Shown: positions 1 through 8,747, numbered from the stretch's first letter. The stretch is 64,000 bases of DNA from Bacteroidia bacterium (GCA_022760475.1 JALEFZ010000037.1:1-64000); one strand, 5' to 3'. Notes: generated by a model from the sequence alone, not told the origin. A program made the numbers and translations.

Positions 1-67
1 AAGCCACCTTCGCTGCGCTCAAAAGGGTAAGCCGATCTGCGATCGGCAGTAAAAGCGCAAAGGGTAA
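1..67. repeat. Left-edge intergenic DNA with a small palindrome and a direct repeat
   Basis: This short stretch follows the stop codon of the minus-strand FGE-like gene. It holds a perfect 7-bp inverted repeat with a 3-nt loop (GCCGATC at 31-37, GATCGGC at 41-47). This is bracketed by two copies of AAAGGGTAA at 22-30 and 59-67. It may be the end of a dispersed intergenic repeat or a weak hairpin terminator, but the window edge cuts it off and no run of T follows the stem. Confidence 0.3.
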
Positions 68-832
68 TCAAGCAGGGCGGTACCAGCAGAAACGAAAGCC
101 GAAATTAACGTTGCGATCGTAGGGTTGATTGTAGTCGCGACTCGACACGCGGAAGTAGTCAAAGTCATGAAGGTCCCACGAGCCCCCACGAAGAACTCGA
201 AAACTTCCATTAGGCGGACCTTTCGGGTCCACGACAAGTCCTTTCCCTGCACAAACTTCATAGTATTCACTCCCGTACCAGTCTTGACACCATTCCCTTA
301 GATTCCCTGACATGCCATAAAGTCCAAGCTCATTGGGACGAAGCAAGCCTAAAGGATGTGTTTCACCAAAGCTGTTGTGATCACCCCAGGCGACCTCTGC
401 CAGTTCATGGCTTCCAGCGTAGGGGTAATCTTCCTCTCTTGATATTTCGGATTGCCTATACCTTCCCCCGCGAGCAGCATATTCCCACTGAGCTTCCGTG
501 GGCGAGCCATATGAATATCCAGTAAGTTCATTGAGTTTTTGTAAAAAAAGCTGAGCATCATCCCAGGAAACCCGCTCTACAGGACGAGAAAGATCTTGGG
601 AATAGGCTTTCTCAGGATAGTTACCCATTACCTCAACCCACAGAGCCAGGCTCACGGGATAGCGATATAGGTAAAAGTCATCCAGTTTGACGGCATGGAT
701 GGGTTTGGCCCTGTCAAACCAGTCTTCTCCCCCCATTTTAAAAGTCCCTCCTTCCACCAAGACCATTTCGGGATTGTCTTTGGGATGTTTTTTTAGGTCT
801 TCCAAGGTGATTTCCTGCCGGAGTTTTAGCAT
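68..832 (-). CDS. Formylglycine-generating-enzyme-like (SUMF1/FGE-sulfatase domain) protein
   Basis: This 254-residue protein is nearly all one FGE-sulfatase domain. It opens with the usual EGGTFKMGGEDWFDRAKPIH segment (about residues 27-46). The middle has the AQWEYAARGG motif and the end has LRGGSW and NFGFRFC. True formylglycine-generating enzymes carry two active-site cysteines in the segment after GGS(F/W). Here that stretch reads WDLHDFDYFR and has neither, so oxidation of a sulfatase cysteine is unlikely. No signal peptide is visible, so it is probably cytoplasmic. Proteins of this fold without the cysteines serve varied roles, and no sulfatase gene is nearby. It is divergent from the SWIM protein gene with about 96 bp between the starts. 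Confidence 0.85.
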   Translation of the reverse strand: MLKLRQEITLEDLKKHPKDNPEMVLVEGGTFKMGGEDWFDRAKPIHAVKLDDFYLYRYPVSLALWVEVMGNYPEKAYSQDLSRPVERVSWDDAQLFLQKLNELTGYSYGSPTEAQWEYAARGGRYRQSEISREEDYPYAGSHELAEVAWGDHNSFGETHPLGLLRPNELGLYGMSGNLREWCQDWYGSEYYEVCAGKGLVVDPKGPPNGSFRVLRGGSWDLHDFDYFRVSSRDYNQPYDRNVNFGFRFCWYRPA

Positions 833-877
833 TTGGGTATGGGTTTATCCTTTATCAGAAAAAACACAATTTCCTCC

Positions 878-903
878 AAACTTCAAAAAGTTTCCTAACT
901 TCG
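878..903 (+). promoter_or_regulatory. Candidate promoter/operator between the FGE-like and SWIM genes
   Basis: The short divergent spacer contains a palindrome (AAACTT at 878-883 and AAGTTT at 888-893, 4-nt spacer). TAACTTCG at 896-903 differs by one base from the Bacteroidota -7 consensus TAnnTTTG and lies 26 bp before the SWIM start. No clear -33 element was seen. It is a candidate only. Confidence 0.25.
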
Positions 904-928
904 TAGGTATTAGCCAGACAGCTTGCTT

Positions 929-2695
929 ATGCGTCTCAAACTAGATGAAATTCAATCTTATATAGACTCCAAGATCTTCAAACGTGGGCAGGCATACTTC
1001 AAGCAGGGAGCAGTTGTAGATATCGAGCTTCGAAATTTCACCTGGCATGCCGAAGTCGAAGGAAGTGATCTCTATGAAGTAAGCCTCGAAGTCGTAGAAG
1101 GGGAAATTCAAAACTGGGCTTGTACCTGCCCCTACGACTGGGGCATCATGTGCAAGCATATGGTCGCCGTCGCCCTGACCGTCCAGGAGATGGAAGGAGT
1201 AGCCCTGGAAGAGGTGGAATTAAAAGATGTAGCGGAAGCTCCAGCTCCCCCTAAGCCTAAACCTCCGAAAAGCCGTAAGTCCCCCAAAAAGAAGTCTGAC
1301 CTGCAAAGCGTACTGGCTTCCATGAGTGAAGCAGAATTGCGCAAGGAACTCCTCAAGTTGGCCCAGCAATTTCCCGAAATCAAAAGCCAGCTCCTGCTTC
1401 GATACAGCCATTACGCAGATGCCCAGGGAATCACATTTTACAAAGACCTCATTTCTTCCCTCATAAAAAATGCCAAAGGTCATTATCGCTTCATCGAGTA
1501 TAGGGATGCCTCCTCCCTGGGAAAAAGGATTTCCCAATTGCGGCAAAACCATCAGGGAGACCTCCACACATCTATCCATCTCTGCCAATTGATCATCAGC
1601 CAAATGGCCAAGGCCATCCAGCATGCAGACGACTCTGACGGTTATATGGGAGGGGCCATCTCTGAGGCCTTTGAACAGTTGCAACATATCACCAAAGACG
1701 GGAATCCCGACTACCTGAAAGAGTTTTTTAAGCTCGCCATCAAAGAGCATGGCAAAAAACATTACCAGGGCTGGGATTGGGCAAGTGACTGGCGAATGCT
1801 GGCATTCCAATCTACTCAAACTGCACAAGAGGCTAAAAAACTGTTGGGCCAGTTGGATAAAGTCATCGCAGAACAAGCACTCATCGATCAGGAAAGTCCA
1901 TTCTCACGCCATTACAGCTACGATCATGAATTCGCCACGGTACTCAAGTGGCAATTACTCGTCCAATGGGAAACAGCCGAAAGCGAGGCTTTTATGGAGG
2001 CCAACCTCCGATTCTCCAAGATGCGGGAAATCGCCATCAAAGACGCGATGGCTGCGGGCAACTATGAGCGGGCTTTTAGACTAGCCGAAGCGGGCCTCGC
2101 CCAGGACAAGGCCAACAGGCTACCAGGCCTTGTATCCCAGTGGCAAAAATACCTGGTCCAGATTGCTCAACAAACCAAAGACAAAAGTTTCCTCATCAAG
2201 ATCAGGGAGGAACAATTTCTGAGCTTCGGAGACATCGAGGTCTACAGGGAGTTGAAGAAGCTCTTGCCCAAGGCCGATTTTTTGCAGGAAAAAGAAAGTT
2301 GGATCAAGGCTCTGAGAGAGAAAAGCACCTATCGGGGAGGCTTTTTCTATTTTCCTGAAGAGGTTGCCAGGATCTACATCGAAGATAAGCAATATGACAG
2401 ATTGATGGGACTTCTCGAAGAATTTCCAGATTTGGCTCTCCTGGATAGGTACCATGAACTTCTGGCCAAACAATATCCTGAGTTTTTCGTCTCGATGTAC
2501 AATGGTTTGGTCCGAGACTTCATGGATCAGCAGGCCAAAGACCGCAAGGCCTACAAACTGGCCTGCCAATACCTTGACAAAATTGTGAAATTGGGGGGCG
2601 TAGATGAGGCCCTGACCACAGTGGAGCTTTGGCAGCAGCAGTACGCCCGGCGTAAGTCGCTGATGGATGAACTGGGCAAGCTGGCTTGGCTTTGA
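929..2695 (+). CDS. SWIM zinc-finger protein
   Basis: The 588-residue protein has an N-terminal SWIM zinc-binding motif. It is CxC-x7-CxH, read as CTCPYDWGIMCKH with C65, C67, C75 and H77. SWIM domains are known to bind DNA or protein partners, as in SWI2/SNF2 ATPases and MuDR. A Lys/Pro-rich linker (about residues 105-130) follows, then a long helical region that looks like TPR/HEAT-type solenoid. Many bacterial SWIM proteins are separate partners of SNF2 helicases, but none is next to it here. I place the start at ATG 929; an in-frame TTG six bases upstream is less likely. It converges on dnaE with 94 bp between the stops. Confidence 0.85.
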   Translation: MRLKLDEIQSYIDSKIFKRGQAYFKQGAVVDIELRNFTWHAEVEGSDLYEVSLEVVEGEIQNWACTCPYDWGIMCKHMVAVALTVQEMEGVALEEVELKDVAEAPAPPKPKPPKSRKSPKKKSDLQSVLASMSEAELRKELLKLAQQFPEIKSQLLLRYSHYADAQGITFYKDLISSLIKNAKGHYRFIEYRDASSLGKRISQLRQNHQGDLHTSIHLCQLIISQMAKAIQHADDSDGYMGGAISEAFEQLQHITKDGNPDYLKEFFKLAIKEHGKKHYQGWDWASDWRMLAFQSTQTAQEAKKLLGQLDKVIAEQALIDQESPFSRHYSYDHEFATVLKWQLLVQWETAESEAFMEANLRFSKMREIAIKDAMAAGNYERAFRLAEAGLAQDKANRLPGLVSQWQKYLVQIAQQTKDKSFLIKIREEQFLSFGDIEVYRELKKLLPKADFLQEKESWIKALREKSTYRGGFFYFPEEVARIYIEDKQYDRLMGLLEEFPDLALLDRYHELLAKQYPEFFVSMYNGLVRDFMDQQAKDRKAYKLACQYLDKIVKLGGVDEALTTVELWQQQYARRKSLMDELGKLAWL

Positions 2696-2789
2696 GGGTG
2701 GTGTAAAATCATGGAATATGTGCCACCTGCGGTACGAAGAAGGATCTATCATCTTTTAGGCGCTGCACAGTCAAGCCCTTTATGCCCCC

Positions 2790-5747
2790 CTAGCCCACCA
2801 GGCGCGGATCACTGGCAAACAACCACTTCTTCATATACATCAATTCCAAACTGAAATACCCAAATTCCTCCACGACCATACCTGTAATCATATAGATTCC
2901 AGGCCCCACAATGGGGTACTGCTTCACTTCCTGCGGAAAGATCGTCACATCGAAGGTCTCCCCTTCCCTATCCAGAAAGTTGGCAAACTGCATCGGCTCG
3001 CCCCGAACGGTCTTTGTCGTCTTGGCGCAGACGAAGTAGCCCGCCATGCAGACCACCTGGTTTACATGGACAGCAAGATTGCGCGTAAGGGTGCCTGTAT
3101 CCGGCAGATTAGGGACAAGCTCGAAGGGCGAGCAGAGCGGATAGCCCAGCAATTCCATTTCGTCATAAGCATCCTCCAACTGGCTCTGGGGAAGATCAGG
3201 GATCTCAAATTCTTGCTGCTCTGGCGCAAATAACATCTCTTGCTGCGCTTTGCCATGGCCATTCAGGCCGACGGCCTTGAGCTTCGCTTCCCATAACAGA
3301 CTCTTTTTGCTCTTGCCCGTCGAACGGAAAGCCCCAATCCGCACCAGGATGGCCAACTGCTCCTCGCCAGGTCCCATTCGATAACGAAAATCCGTCAAGT
3401 CACTGAAGGTTCCCCGCAAGCCTCGCTCTTGCTCAATCCGCTTTGCCAAATCCTTTTCCAGATCCTTTACATGAATAAAGCCCAAATAGATGTCATCCCC
3501 TTCCAGCCTCGTCAGGTAGGTGCTTTCCTGTACACAGGGGGCATGAACCTTCCCTCCCAACCTCCTCGCTTCATGCAAATAAAATTCTGTGGCATAAAAG
3601 CCACCAAAATTGTTGATCACCGCCACCATGAATTCCAGGGGATAGTAGGCCTTGAGGTAAAGGCTCTGAAAACTCTCCACCGCAAATGAGGCAGAATGAG
3701 CCTTGGAAAAAGAGTAACCCGCAAAACTTTCAATCTGACGCCAGATTTCCTGGATTTTTTCTTCGGGATACTCCTGATCTCGACAGGCCTGAAGGAATTT
3801 TTCCTTCATCACCTCAAAGCCATTGGGGCCGCGGGTCTTGCCACTCATGGCCCTGCGCAACAGGTCTGCGTCCGCCAAATCCAGCCCGGCGAAGCCGTGT
3901 ACCACCTTCAAGACATCTTCTTGATAGACCATGATGCCGTAGGTCTCTCCCAACAATTCTTCGAGTTTGGGATGTGTGTACTCGAAGGGAAGGCCATTGT
4001 GTCGCTCGATGAAGGAGCGCATCATGCCCGAACGGGCTACTCCGGGGCGAATTACCGAAGAGGCCGCTACCAGCGTGAGGTAATTGTCGCAGCCCAGTTT
4101 GCGGATAAGGCCGCGCATGGCTGGAGATTCGATGTAAAAGCATCCCACCGTGCGCCCGGACTTCAACAGATCCCGAACCTTCGGATCGCGCATGAAGTCC
4201 CTGACCTTGTGGATGTCTATCAGTTTTTCCTTGTTGTCGAGGACAAGGTCGATCCCATCCCGGATGTGTCCGAGTCCTCGCTGGCTCAGGATGTCAAACT
4301 TGTGCAAACCAATGTCCTCCGCCACATACATGTCAAAATGCGAAATGGGAAAGCCCTTGGGAGGCAGGTCGGTTGCAGTATAGGAATGTATCGGTGCATC
4401 GGAGATCAACACCCCTCCAGCATGAATGCTGAGGTGATTGGGAAAACCTTCTATAAGCTGGGCATACTGCAGAATGCGCTGAGAGGTCTCGTCTTGCACC
4501 TTGCCAGCCAAACTTCCCCAGGAAGGTACCTGGGTGAGCTTGTCGATCTCCCGCTTGGGCAAACCAAAGACCTTTCCCAATTCCCGAATCGAACTTCGTC
4601 CTTTGAAGGTATTGTAGGAGGCCAGGAGTGTGGCATGTGTAGTTCGATAACGCTTCAATACATAATCCAGGACATCATCTCGATCTTTCCAGGAATAATC
4701 AATGTCAAAATCGGGGGGAGAAGTTCGTTTGGGATTGAGAAAGCGTTCGAAATACAGATCCAGTTCGATGGGATCGACATCTGTCAGGCCGAGGCAATAG
4801 GCCACGATAGAATTGGCACCACTCCCCCGCCCCACATGAAAAAAGCCCCTCGCTTTGCCGTAGCGGACGAAGTCCCAGGTAATCAAAAAATAGGCATTGA
4901 AGTCCAACTGGTCTATGATTTCCAGTTCACGCTCGATTCTCCGCTGCGCTTCGCGATGGTAATTGCCGTAGCGGACCAGCATGCCTTCACAGGCCAGTTT
5001 CTCCAGCAACAGCATGTCGTCGTACTTTGATCCTGTGTAGGCCTGCTTGGTCAGATTTTGCCCAAAGACAAAGTTGAAGCTGCAATCGCTAAGAAGACGC
5101 TCAGTGTTGGCAATGATTTGGGGATAGCTTTCAAATACTTTCCGAAGTTGCTCAGGTTCTATGAATCGTTCATCCTCCCCTGCCTGCTGGCGTTGCATGA
5201 GTTTATCCAACAAGGTATTGTGATCGACCGCCCGCAACAGACGATGCACATGCTGCCCCAGCGCTCCATCGAAGGTCATGGGTTGATGGACCACAAGGCG
5301 GTCTTGCCGATGGCGATAACGCGAGCGCAGCAGTTGTCGAACCTGATGAGGCTTGATACCCAAAAACTCCCGTTCTGACAAGCTCACCTGATCCCTCCTT
5401 TCCCAGGGATAGATGATAAATGCATCATTCCAATAGGGGGGCAAATCGGGAAAGGGTCTTTTCTGATGGGCATATTTGGAGTAGAATGTATTGATCTCAC
5501 CGAAACCATTGAGATTGCGGGCCAAGGCAATGTACAGCAGTTGATCATCCTTGCGAAACTCCATACCAATCACGGGATCGATCTCCGCCTTCCTGCAAGC
5601 CTTCACAAAGTCATAACAGGCAGAAGTATTGTGAATATCCGTCAAAGCCAGGCTACGAATGCCGTATTGCTTCGCCAGGTCAACCAATTGCTGAACTGAA
5701 AACGTGCCATATCGCAGGCTAAAATATGTATGACAATTCAAATACAT
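2790..5747 (-). CDS. dnaE: DNA polymerase III alpha subunit, short DnaE-type (probably error-prone/TLS)
   Basis: This is a C-family polymerase of 985 residues, shorter than replicative DnaE (E. coli about 1160). An N-terminal PHP domain (1-115) keeps NCHTYFSLRYG and ALTDIHN, but the first His of the usual HxH is Asn. The palm has the catalytic PDFDID motif (D346, D348), and the third acid lies in HKFDIL (D485). A helix-hairpin-helix region and a C-terminal OB fold (about 890-975) follow. QQEMLF near residue 830 resembles a beta-clamp-binding motif. It is divergent from dinB across about 300 bp. A short DnaE paired with a Y-family polymerase suggests an inducible translesion synthesis module, as with ImuB/DnaE2. 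It could instead be the cell's only DnaE, which the window cannot decide. Confidence 0.93.
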   Translation of the reverse strand: MYLNCHTYFSLRYGTFSVQQLVDLAKQYGIRSLALTDIHNTSACYDFVKACRKAEIDPVIGMEFRKDDQLLYIALARNLNGFGEINTFYSKYAHQKRPFPDLPPYWNDAFIIYPWERRDQVSLSEREFLGIKPHQVRQLLRSRYRHRQDRLVVHQPMTFDGALGQHVHRLLRAVDHNTLLDKLMQRQQAGEDERFIEPEQLRKVFESYPQIIANTERLLSDCSFNFVFGQNLTKQAYTGSKYDDMLLLEKLACEGMLVRYGNYHREAQRRIERELEIIDQLDFNAYFLITWDFVRYGKARGFFHVGRGSGANSIVAYCLGLTDVDPIELDLYFERFLNPKRTSPPDFDIDYSWKDRDDVLDYVLKRYRTTHATLLASYNTFKGRSSIRELGKVFGLPKREIDKLTQVPSWGSLAGKVQDETSQRILQYAQLIEGFPNHLSIHAGGVLISDAPIHSYTATDLPPKGFPISHFDMYVAEDIGLHKFDILSQRGLGHIRDGIDLVLDNKEKLIDIHKVRDFMRDPKVRDLLKSGRTVGCFYIESPAMRGLIRKLGCDNYLTLVAASSVIRPGVARSGMMRSFIERHNGLPFEYTHPKLEELLGETYGIMVYQEDVLKVVHGFAGLDLADADLLRRAMSGKTRGPNGFEVMKEKFLQACRDQEYPEEKIQEIWRQIESFAGYSFSKAHSASFAVESFQSLYLKAYYPLEFMVAVINNFGGFYATEFYLHEARRLGGKVHAPCVQESTYLTRLEGDDIYLGFIHVKDLEKDLAKRIEQERGLRGTFSDLTDFRYRMGPGEEQLAILVRIGAFRSTGKSKKSLLWEAKLKAVGLNGHGKAQQEMLFAPEQQEFEIPDLPQSQLEDAYDEMELLGYPLCSPFELVPNLPDTGTLTRNLAVHVNQVVCMAGYFVCAKTTKTVRGEPMQFANFLDREGETFDVTIFPQEVKQYPIVGPGIYMITGMVVEEFGYFSLELMYMKKWLFASDPRLVG

Positions 5748-6050
5748 TACTCACAGCTTTTGGGGGAATAAAAGGCCATAGGTCTACAAGCATACGCCCA
5801 GCAAGACATATAAAGCAGCCATTTTTCAGTAAGAGCAGTCAAAAGCCTCATCGAAAACTTCTTTAGCAAAAAGAATATCCACACATCATTGCTAATTATT
5901 CTAGCACTTAACGAAGGCTTAACAAAAATATTAACATTTTTACTAAAAAAATAGACAATTTTTTGTTATTTTTAGCGTAAAACCATTCGATATGCCAAAT
6001 AAATTAGCCAACACCAAAGAGGAAGGGATTTCTAAGAATCAGAAAAGAGT
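5748..6050. promoter_or_regulatory. Divergent dnaE-dinB intergenic region
   Basis: The 303-bp AT-rich spacer must hold both promoters. It contains an AAAAAT/ATTTTT inverted repeat around 5933-5950 and an A/T-tract-rich core up to the dinB leader. I see no exact TAnnTTTG element and no recognisable LexA-type box. Nothing else coding is convincing. Confidence 0.35.
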
Positions 6051-7226
6051 ATGCAAAGAGAAGGGGAGCGATCAATCTTACACATGGACCTGGACGCATT
6101 CTTTGTTTCAGTGGAGCGACTTAATGATAGCCGCCTGGAAGGCAAGCCACTTATCATCGGAGGTACGGGAGATCGAGGAGTTGTAGCCTCCTGCAGTTAT
6201 GAGGCACGGCAGTTTGGTGTCCATTCAGCCATGCCCATGCGGATGGCACGCAGGCTCTGTCCTCATGGAATCATCATTTCGGGAGATTTTGATTCTTATA
6301 CAACATATTCACAACAGGTCACTGAAATCATTCGTGAAGACTCTCCCCTGTTTGAAAAGGCCTCCATTGATGAGTTTTATATCGACCTCACGGGAATGGA
6401 GCGATTTTATGGCTGCTGGAAATATGCCCAGCACCTTGGAGGACGGGTATTACATGAGACAGGTTTGCCTATTTCCTTTGGTTTGTCAGTCAACAAACTC
6501 GTGTCCAAACTTGCCACAGGCGAAATCAAGCCCAATGGCAAGCTTGAGGTTCCTGCCCCGAAGGTCTCCGGCTTTCTGGCACCTCTCTCCGTTCGGAAAA
6601 TTCCCTCCGTAGGGAAGCAAACGACCCAGGAATTGGTCAATATGGGGGTGCGCACAGTCGCCGAACTTCGTCAGATTCCCCGGCCCATCCTTCGGCGGGT
6701 ATTCGGGAAGTCCGGGACATCCCTCTATCACAAAGCCCGTGGAGAGGACAACAGCCCCGTCGAGGCCTTCTCGGAGAAGAAGTCCATTTCAAAAGAGCGG
6801 ACCTTCAGCCAAGACACCACCAACATCTACGAACTCAAGTCCATTCTTACCCAAATGGTAGAACAACTAGCCTTCCAGCTACGCAACGAGCAAAGGCTTA
6901 CCGCCTGCGTCGCCATAAAGCTACGCTACGCCAACTTTGACACCGTCAGCAAACAAAAACGCATCGCCTACTGTGCCAATGATGAAATTCTACTAGAAAA
7001 AATGATGGGAATGTTTGAACAGTTGTATGATCGAAGGTTACGAATCAGACTGGTAGGGATTCGTTTCAGCCATCTTGTACCGGGAGGAACACAGATTTCC
7101 CTTTTCCAGGATCAACCCAGACAGGTCGATCTCTATCAGGCAATAGACCAGCTCAAATCCAAATATGGCAGTAAAATACTGGGACGAGCCAGCGGACTAC
7201 AAAAAACAAAGGGACATTCTGACTGA
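6051..7226 (+). CDS. dinB: DNA polymerase IV (Y-family, DinB)
   Basis: The 391-residue Y-family polymerase has every catalytic acid. HMDLDAFF carries D13, with the adjacent steric-gate aromatic F18, and SIDEFYID carries D107 and E108. Palm, fingers, thumb with helix-hairpin-helix (SVGKQTTQELVNMGVRTV) and little-finger domain follow in order. QISLF at 348-352 is a beta-clamp-binding motif. Pol IV extends and bypasses damaged templates. The intact active site separates it from inactive ImuB relatives. It is divergent from a short dnaE, which supports a joint role in mutagenic repair. The start is ATG 6051, preceded by an A/G-rich stretch. The gene ends inside a hairpin terminator. Confidence 0.95.
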   Translation: MQREGERSILHMDLDAFFVSVERLNDSRLEGKPLIIGGTGDRGVVASCSYEARQFGVHSAMPMRMARRLCPHGIIISGDFDSYTTYSQQVTEIIREDSPLFEKASIDEFYIDLTGMERFYGCWKYAQHLGGRVLHETGLPISFGLSVNKLVSKLATGEIKPNGKLEVPAPKVSGFLAPLSVRKIPSVGKQTTQELVNMGVRTVAELRQIPRPILRRVFGKSGTSLYHKARGEDNSPVEAFSEKKSISKERTFSQDTTNIYELKSILTQMVEQLAFQLRNEQRLTACVAIKLRYANFDTVSKQKRIAYCANDEILLEKMMGMFEQLYDRRLRIRLVGIRFSHLVPGGTQISLFQDQPRQVDLYQAIDQLKSKYGSKILGRASGLQKTKGHSD

Positions 7227-7240
7227 ATGTCCCTTCTTAT
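7204..7240. terminator. Bidirectional terminator between dinB and the collar genes
   Basis: A perfect 10-bp stem (AGGGACATTC 7210-7219, GAATGTCCCT 7225-7234) with a 5-nt loop overlaps the dinB stop codon. An A-rich run lies to the left and a T-rich run to the right, so it can end both convergent transcripts. Confidence 0.8.
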
Positions 7241-7263
7241 ATGAAGTTTATGTGAACCGATGA

Positions 7264-7803
7264 TTAGTTCCTAGATGGGAAGTTTCCCTGAAGGGCAATG
7301 ATGAAGTTTACACACTCGAAAGGCTGTACGTTATTGATTGCCTGATTTGCGCCCGTATTACTCATACTAATCGCAACATTATCAGCTTGCATTAACTGAT
7401 TGGGAGATGAAGTTGAATACTCATCACCTTCGGCGTTGGCAAAGTTATGCCCCGTAGGAGTATCCTGATCACCACCTCCAACAAATACCTGAACTGTACC
7501 AGCAGCTGTGTGATTATGGGAAGGCATCTGGTTAATGTTGAGTACGTTTAATTCAGTACCTCCTTTTTGCCCCAAAAGTCGAGAACTCAGGCCTGCACCA
7601 TGTCCTGGATGCATCGATCCACGGCTACGTAGGTCTGGTAAAGCAAAAGTTGTACGTCCATCACCTCCATAGGTAGTTCCAAGGAGGGAAAACAGAGCTT
7701 GATGCTGATTAATTGGGAGCAGTTGTCCATCGCAAAGTGCCCAACCACGGGGGGCGAAATTGCCACCAAACATGGATATTTCTGCTAAAAATAGAGAATT
7801 CAT
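7264..7803 (-). CDS. Tail-collar domain protein (microcystin-dependent protein family), copy 2
   Basis: This 179-residue protein has the phage tail collar domain (PF07484 type) at its N-terminus, with ISMFGGNFAPRGWALCDGQL and then TYGGDGRTTFALPDLRSR. The C-terminal half is Gly/Asn/Thr-rich with TPTGHNFAN. It has no signal peptide. It is a tandem paralog of the gene 43 bp upstream and both end in NFIIALQG or NYIIALQG followed by FPSR. Outside phages this family is known as Mdp-type proteins of unclear function. No other phage or contractile-injection genes lie nearby, so I do not call it a virion protein. Confidence 0.85.
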   Translation of the reverse strand: MNSLFLAEISMFGGNFAPRGWALCDGQLLPINQHQALFSLLGTTYGGDGRTTFALPDLRSRGSMHPGHGAGLSSRLLGQKGGTELNVLNINQMPSHNHTAAGTVQVFVGGGDQDTPTGHNFANAEGDEYSTSSPNQLMQADNVAISMSNTGANQAINNVQPFECVNFIIALQGNFPSRN

Positions 7804-7846
7804 ACCTTAAAATTTGTTAGAAAATTGAAAATAAGGCGAAGGCACA

Positions 7847-8383
7847 TTAGCTTCTGGATGGGAATACTCCCTGAAGAGCAATGATGTAATTCACACAAAG
7901 AAAAGGCTGAACATTGTTCACGGATTGGTTAGCACCTGTATTGCCCACAGTAACACTCACATTGTTGGCCGCCATGGTTTGATTGTTGCTGTTGGTTGTG
8001 AAAGAATCTGACTCAGAATTGGCAAAGTTGTGTCCTGTTGGTGTGTCCTGATCACCGCCTCCCGCGAATACCCTAATGGTACCGGAAGCCGAGTGGCTAT
8101 GAGAAGGAAGTTGAGCAGCATTCAAAATATTGAATTCGGTACCTCCTCTTTCTCCAAGTCTCCTATCAGACAAGCCAGGACCATTTCCTGGGTGCATGGC
8201 AAGGCGTCCACGTAGATCGGGAAGGGCAAAGGTCGTACGTCCATCACCACCATAGGTAGTACCAAGAATAGAGAAAAGTGCTGTGTTTGAGCTGATGGAC
8301 AGCAACTGACCATCACAAAGCGCCCAACCACGAGGAGCAAAGTTTCCACCAAACATGGTGATTTGACCGATAAATGGTTCCAT
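7847..8383 (-). CDS. Tail-collar domain protein (microcystin-dependent protein family), copy 1
   Basis: The 178-residue protein shares its full length with the downstream collar protein: GQITMFGGNFAPRGWALCDG, TYGGDGRTTFALPDLRGR, TPTGHNFAN and a NYIIALQG end. I use ATG 8383 because it aligns with the start of the paralog; an in-frame ATG at 8458 would add 25 unrelated residues. The two genes probably form one operon read from a promoter in the palindrome-rich region upstream. The function is not known. The fold resembles short-tail-fibre collars that trimerise. The two copies look like an old duplication, since their linker regions differ. Confidence 0.85.
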   Translation of the reverse strand: MEPFIGQITMFGGNFAPRGWALCDGQLLSISSNTALFSILGTTYGGDGRTTFALPDLRGRLAMHPGNGPGLSDRRLGERGGTEFNILNAAQLPSHSHSASGTIRVFAGGGDQDTPTGHNFANSESDSFTTNSNNQTMAANNVSVTVGNTGANQSVNNVQPFLCVNYIIALQGVFPSRS

Positions 8384-8452
8384 AAATAAATTAAATTTAG
8401 GGGTTTGAGAATATGTGAAATTGTGTTTTGCTAAATCGGAGTTAAAATGTGT

Positions 8453-8468
8453 TGCCAAAAATTTGGCA
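8453..8468. promoter_or_regulatory. Palindromic operator-like site upstream of collar genes
   Basis: TGCCAAA-AA-TTTGGCA is a 16-bp palindrome with perfect 7-bp arms, 70 bp upstream of the first collar gene. Size and symmetry fit a dimeric regulator site. No bound factor is identified. Confidence 0.35.
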
Positions 8469-8604
8469 CAAAAAGTCTTGCTTCGATCGGGAATGACCGA
8501 AGATCAGCAGCAGTAGTCCCTGTCCAACAAAGTTTTACAGGTAATTTTCAATACAGAGCTTATATCTGACTCTCAGCAGTTACAGGCACTGAGGACGGTT
8601 TTTT

Positions 8605-8629
8605 TGATGTGTCTATTTTCGACACATCA
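8605..8629. repeat. Perfect 9-bp inverted repeat
   Basis: TGATGTGTC (8605-8613) and GACACATCA (8621-8629) are separated by 7 nt. A T-run precedes the stem on the plus strand rather than following it, so on neither strand is this a standard terminator. It could be a regulator site or an mRNA hairpin. Confidence 0.4.
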
Positions 8630-8702
8630 GAAGGAACATGAAGCGCAAGTAAGGGATACAACCATGTTCACGATATTTTTTTATAAAAAACCTTTTTCAG
8701 AT

Positions 8703-8747
8703 TTACATGATCTATTTACAAAAAATATCTCACATTTGATCATGTAA
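8703..8747. repeat. Perfect 10-bp inverted repeat with 25-nt spacer
   Basis: TTACATGATC (8703-8712) and GATCATGTAA (8738-8747) are exact reverse complements. The rest of 8384-8850 holds no convincing gene. The element lies between the collar operon and the 3' end of the membrane-protein gene. Confidence 0.4.

Noticed and set aside
1220-1876. 218-codon minus-strand frame
   Set aside because: It is antisense to the SWIM protein gene, which has a clear zinc motif and a continuous frame.
2120-2752. 210-codon minus-strand frame
   Set aside because: It is mostly antisense to the SWIM protein gene and has no domain.
3696-5030. 444-codon open frame on the plus strand
   Set aside because: It lies entirely antisense to dnaE, whose product has complete polymerase motifs. 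The plus-strand translation has no recognisable domain.
5992-6186. Frame starting upstream of dinB in a different phase
   Set aside because: It could hint at a frameshifted N-terminal extension of DinB, but ATG 6051 already gives the normal DinB N-terminus and nothing is missing.
7264-8383. Prophage remnant
   Set aside because: Collar-domain proteins alone are not enough; no other phage genes, att repeats or a flanking tRNA were seen.
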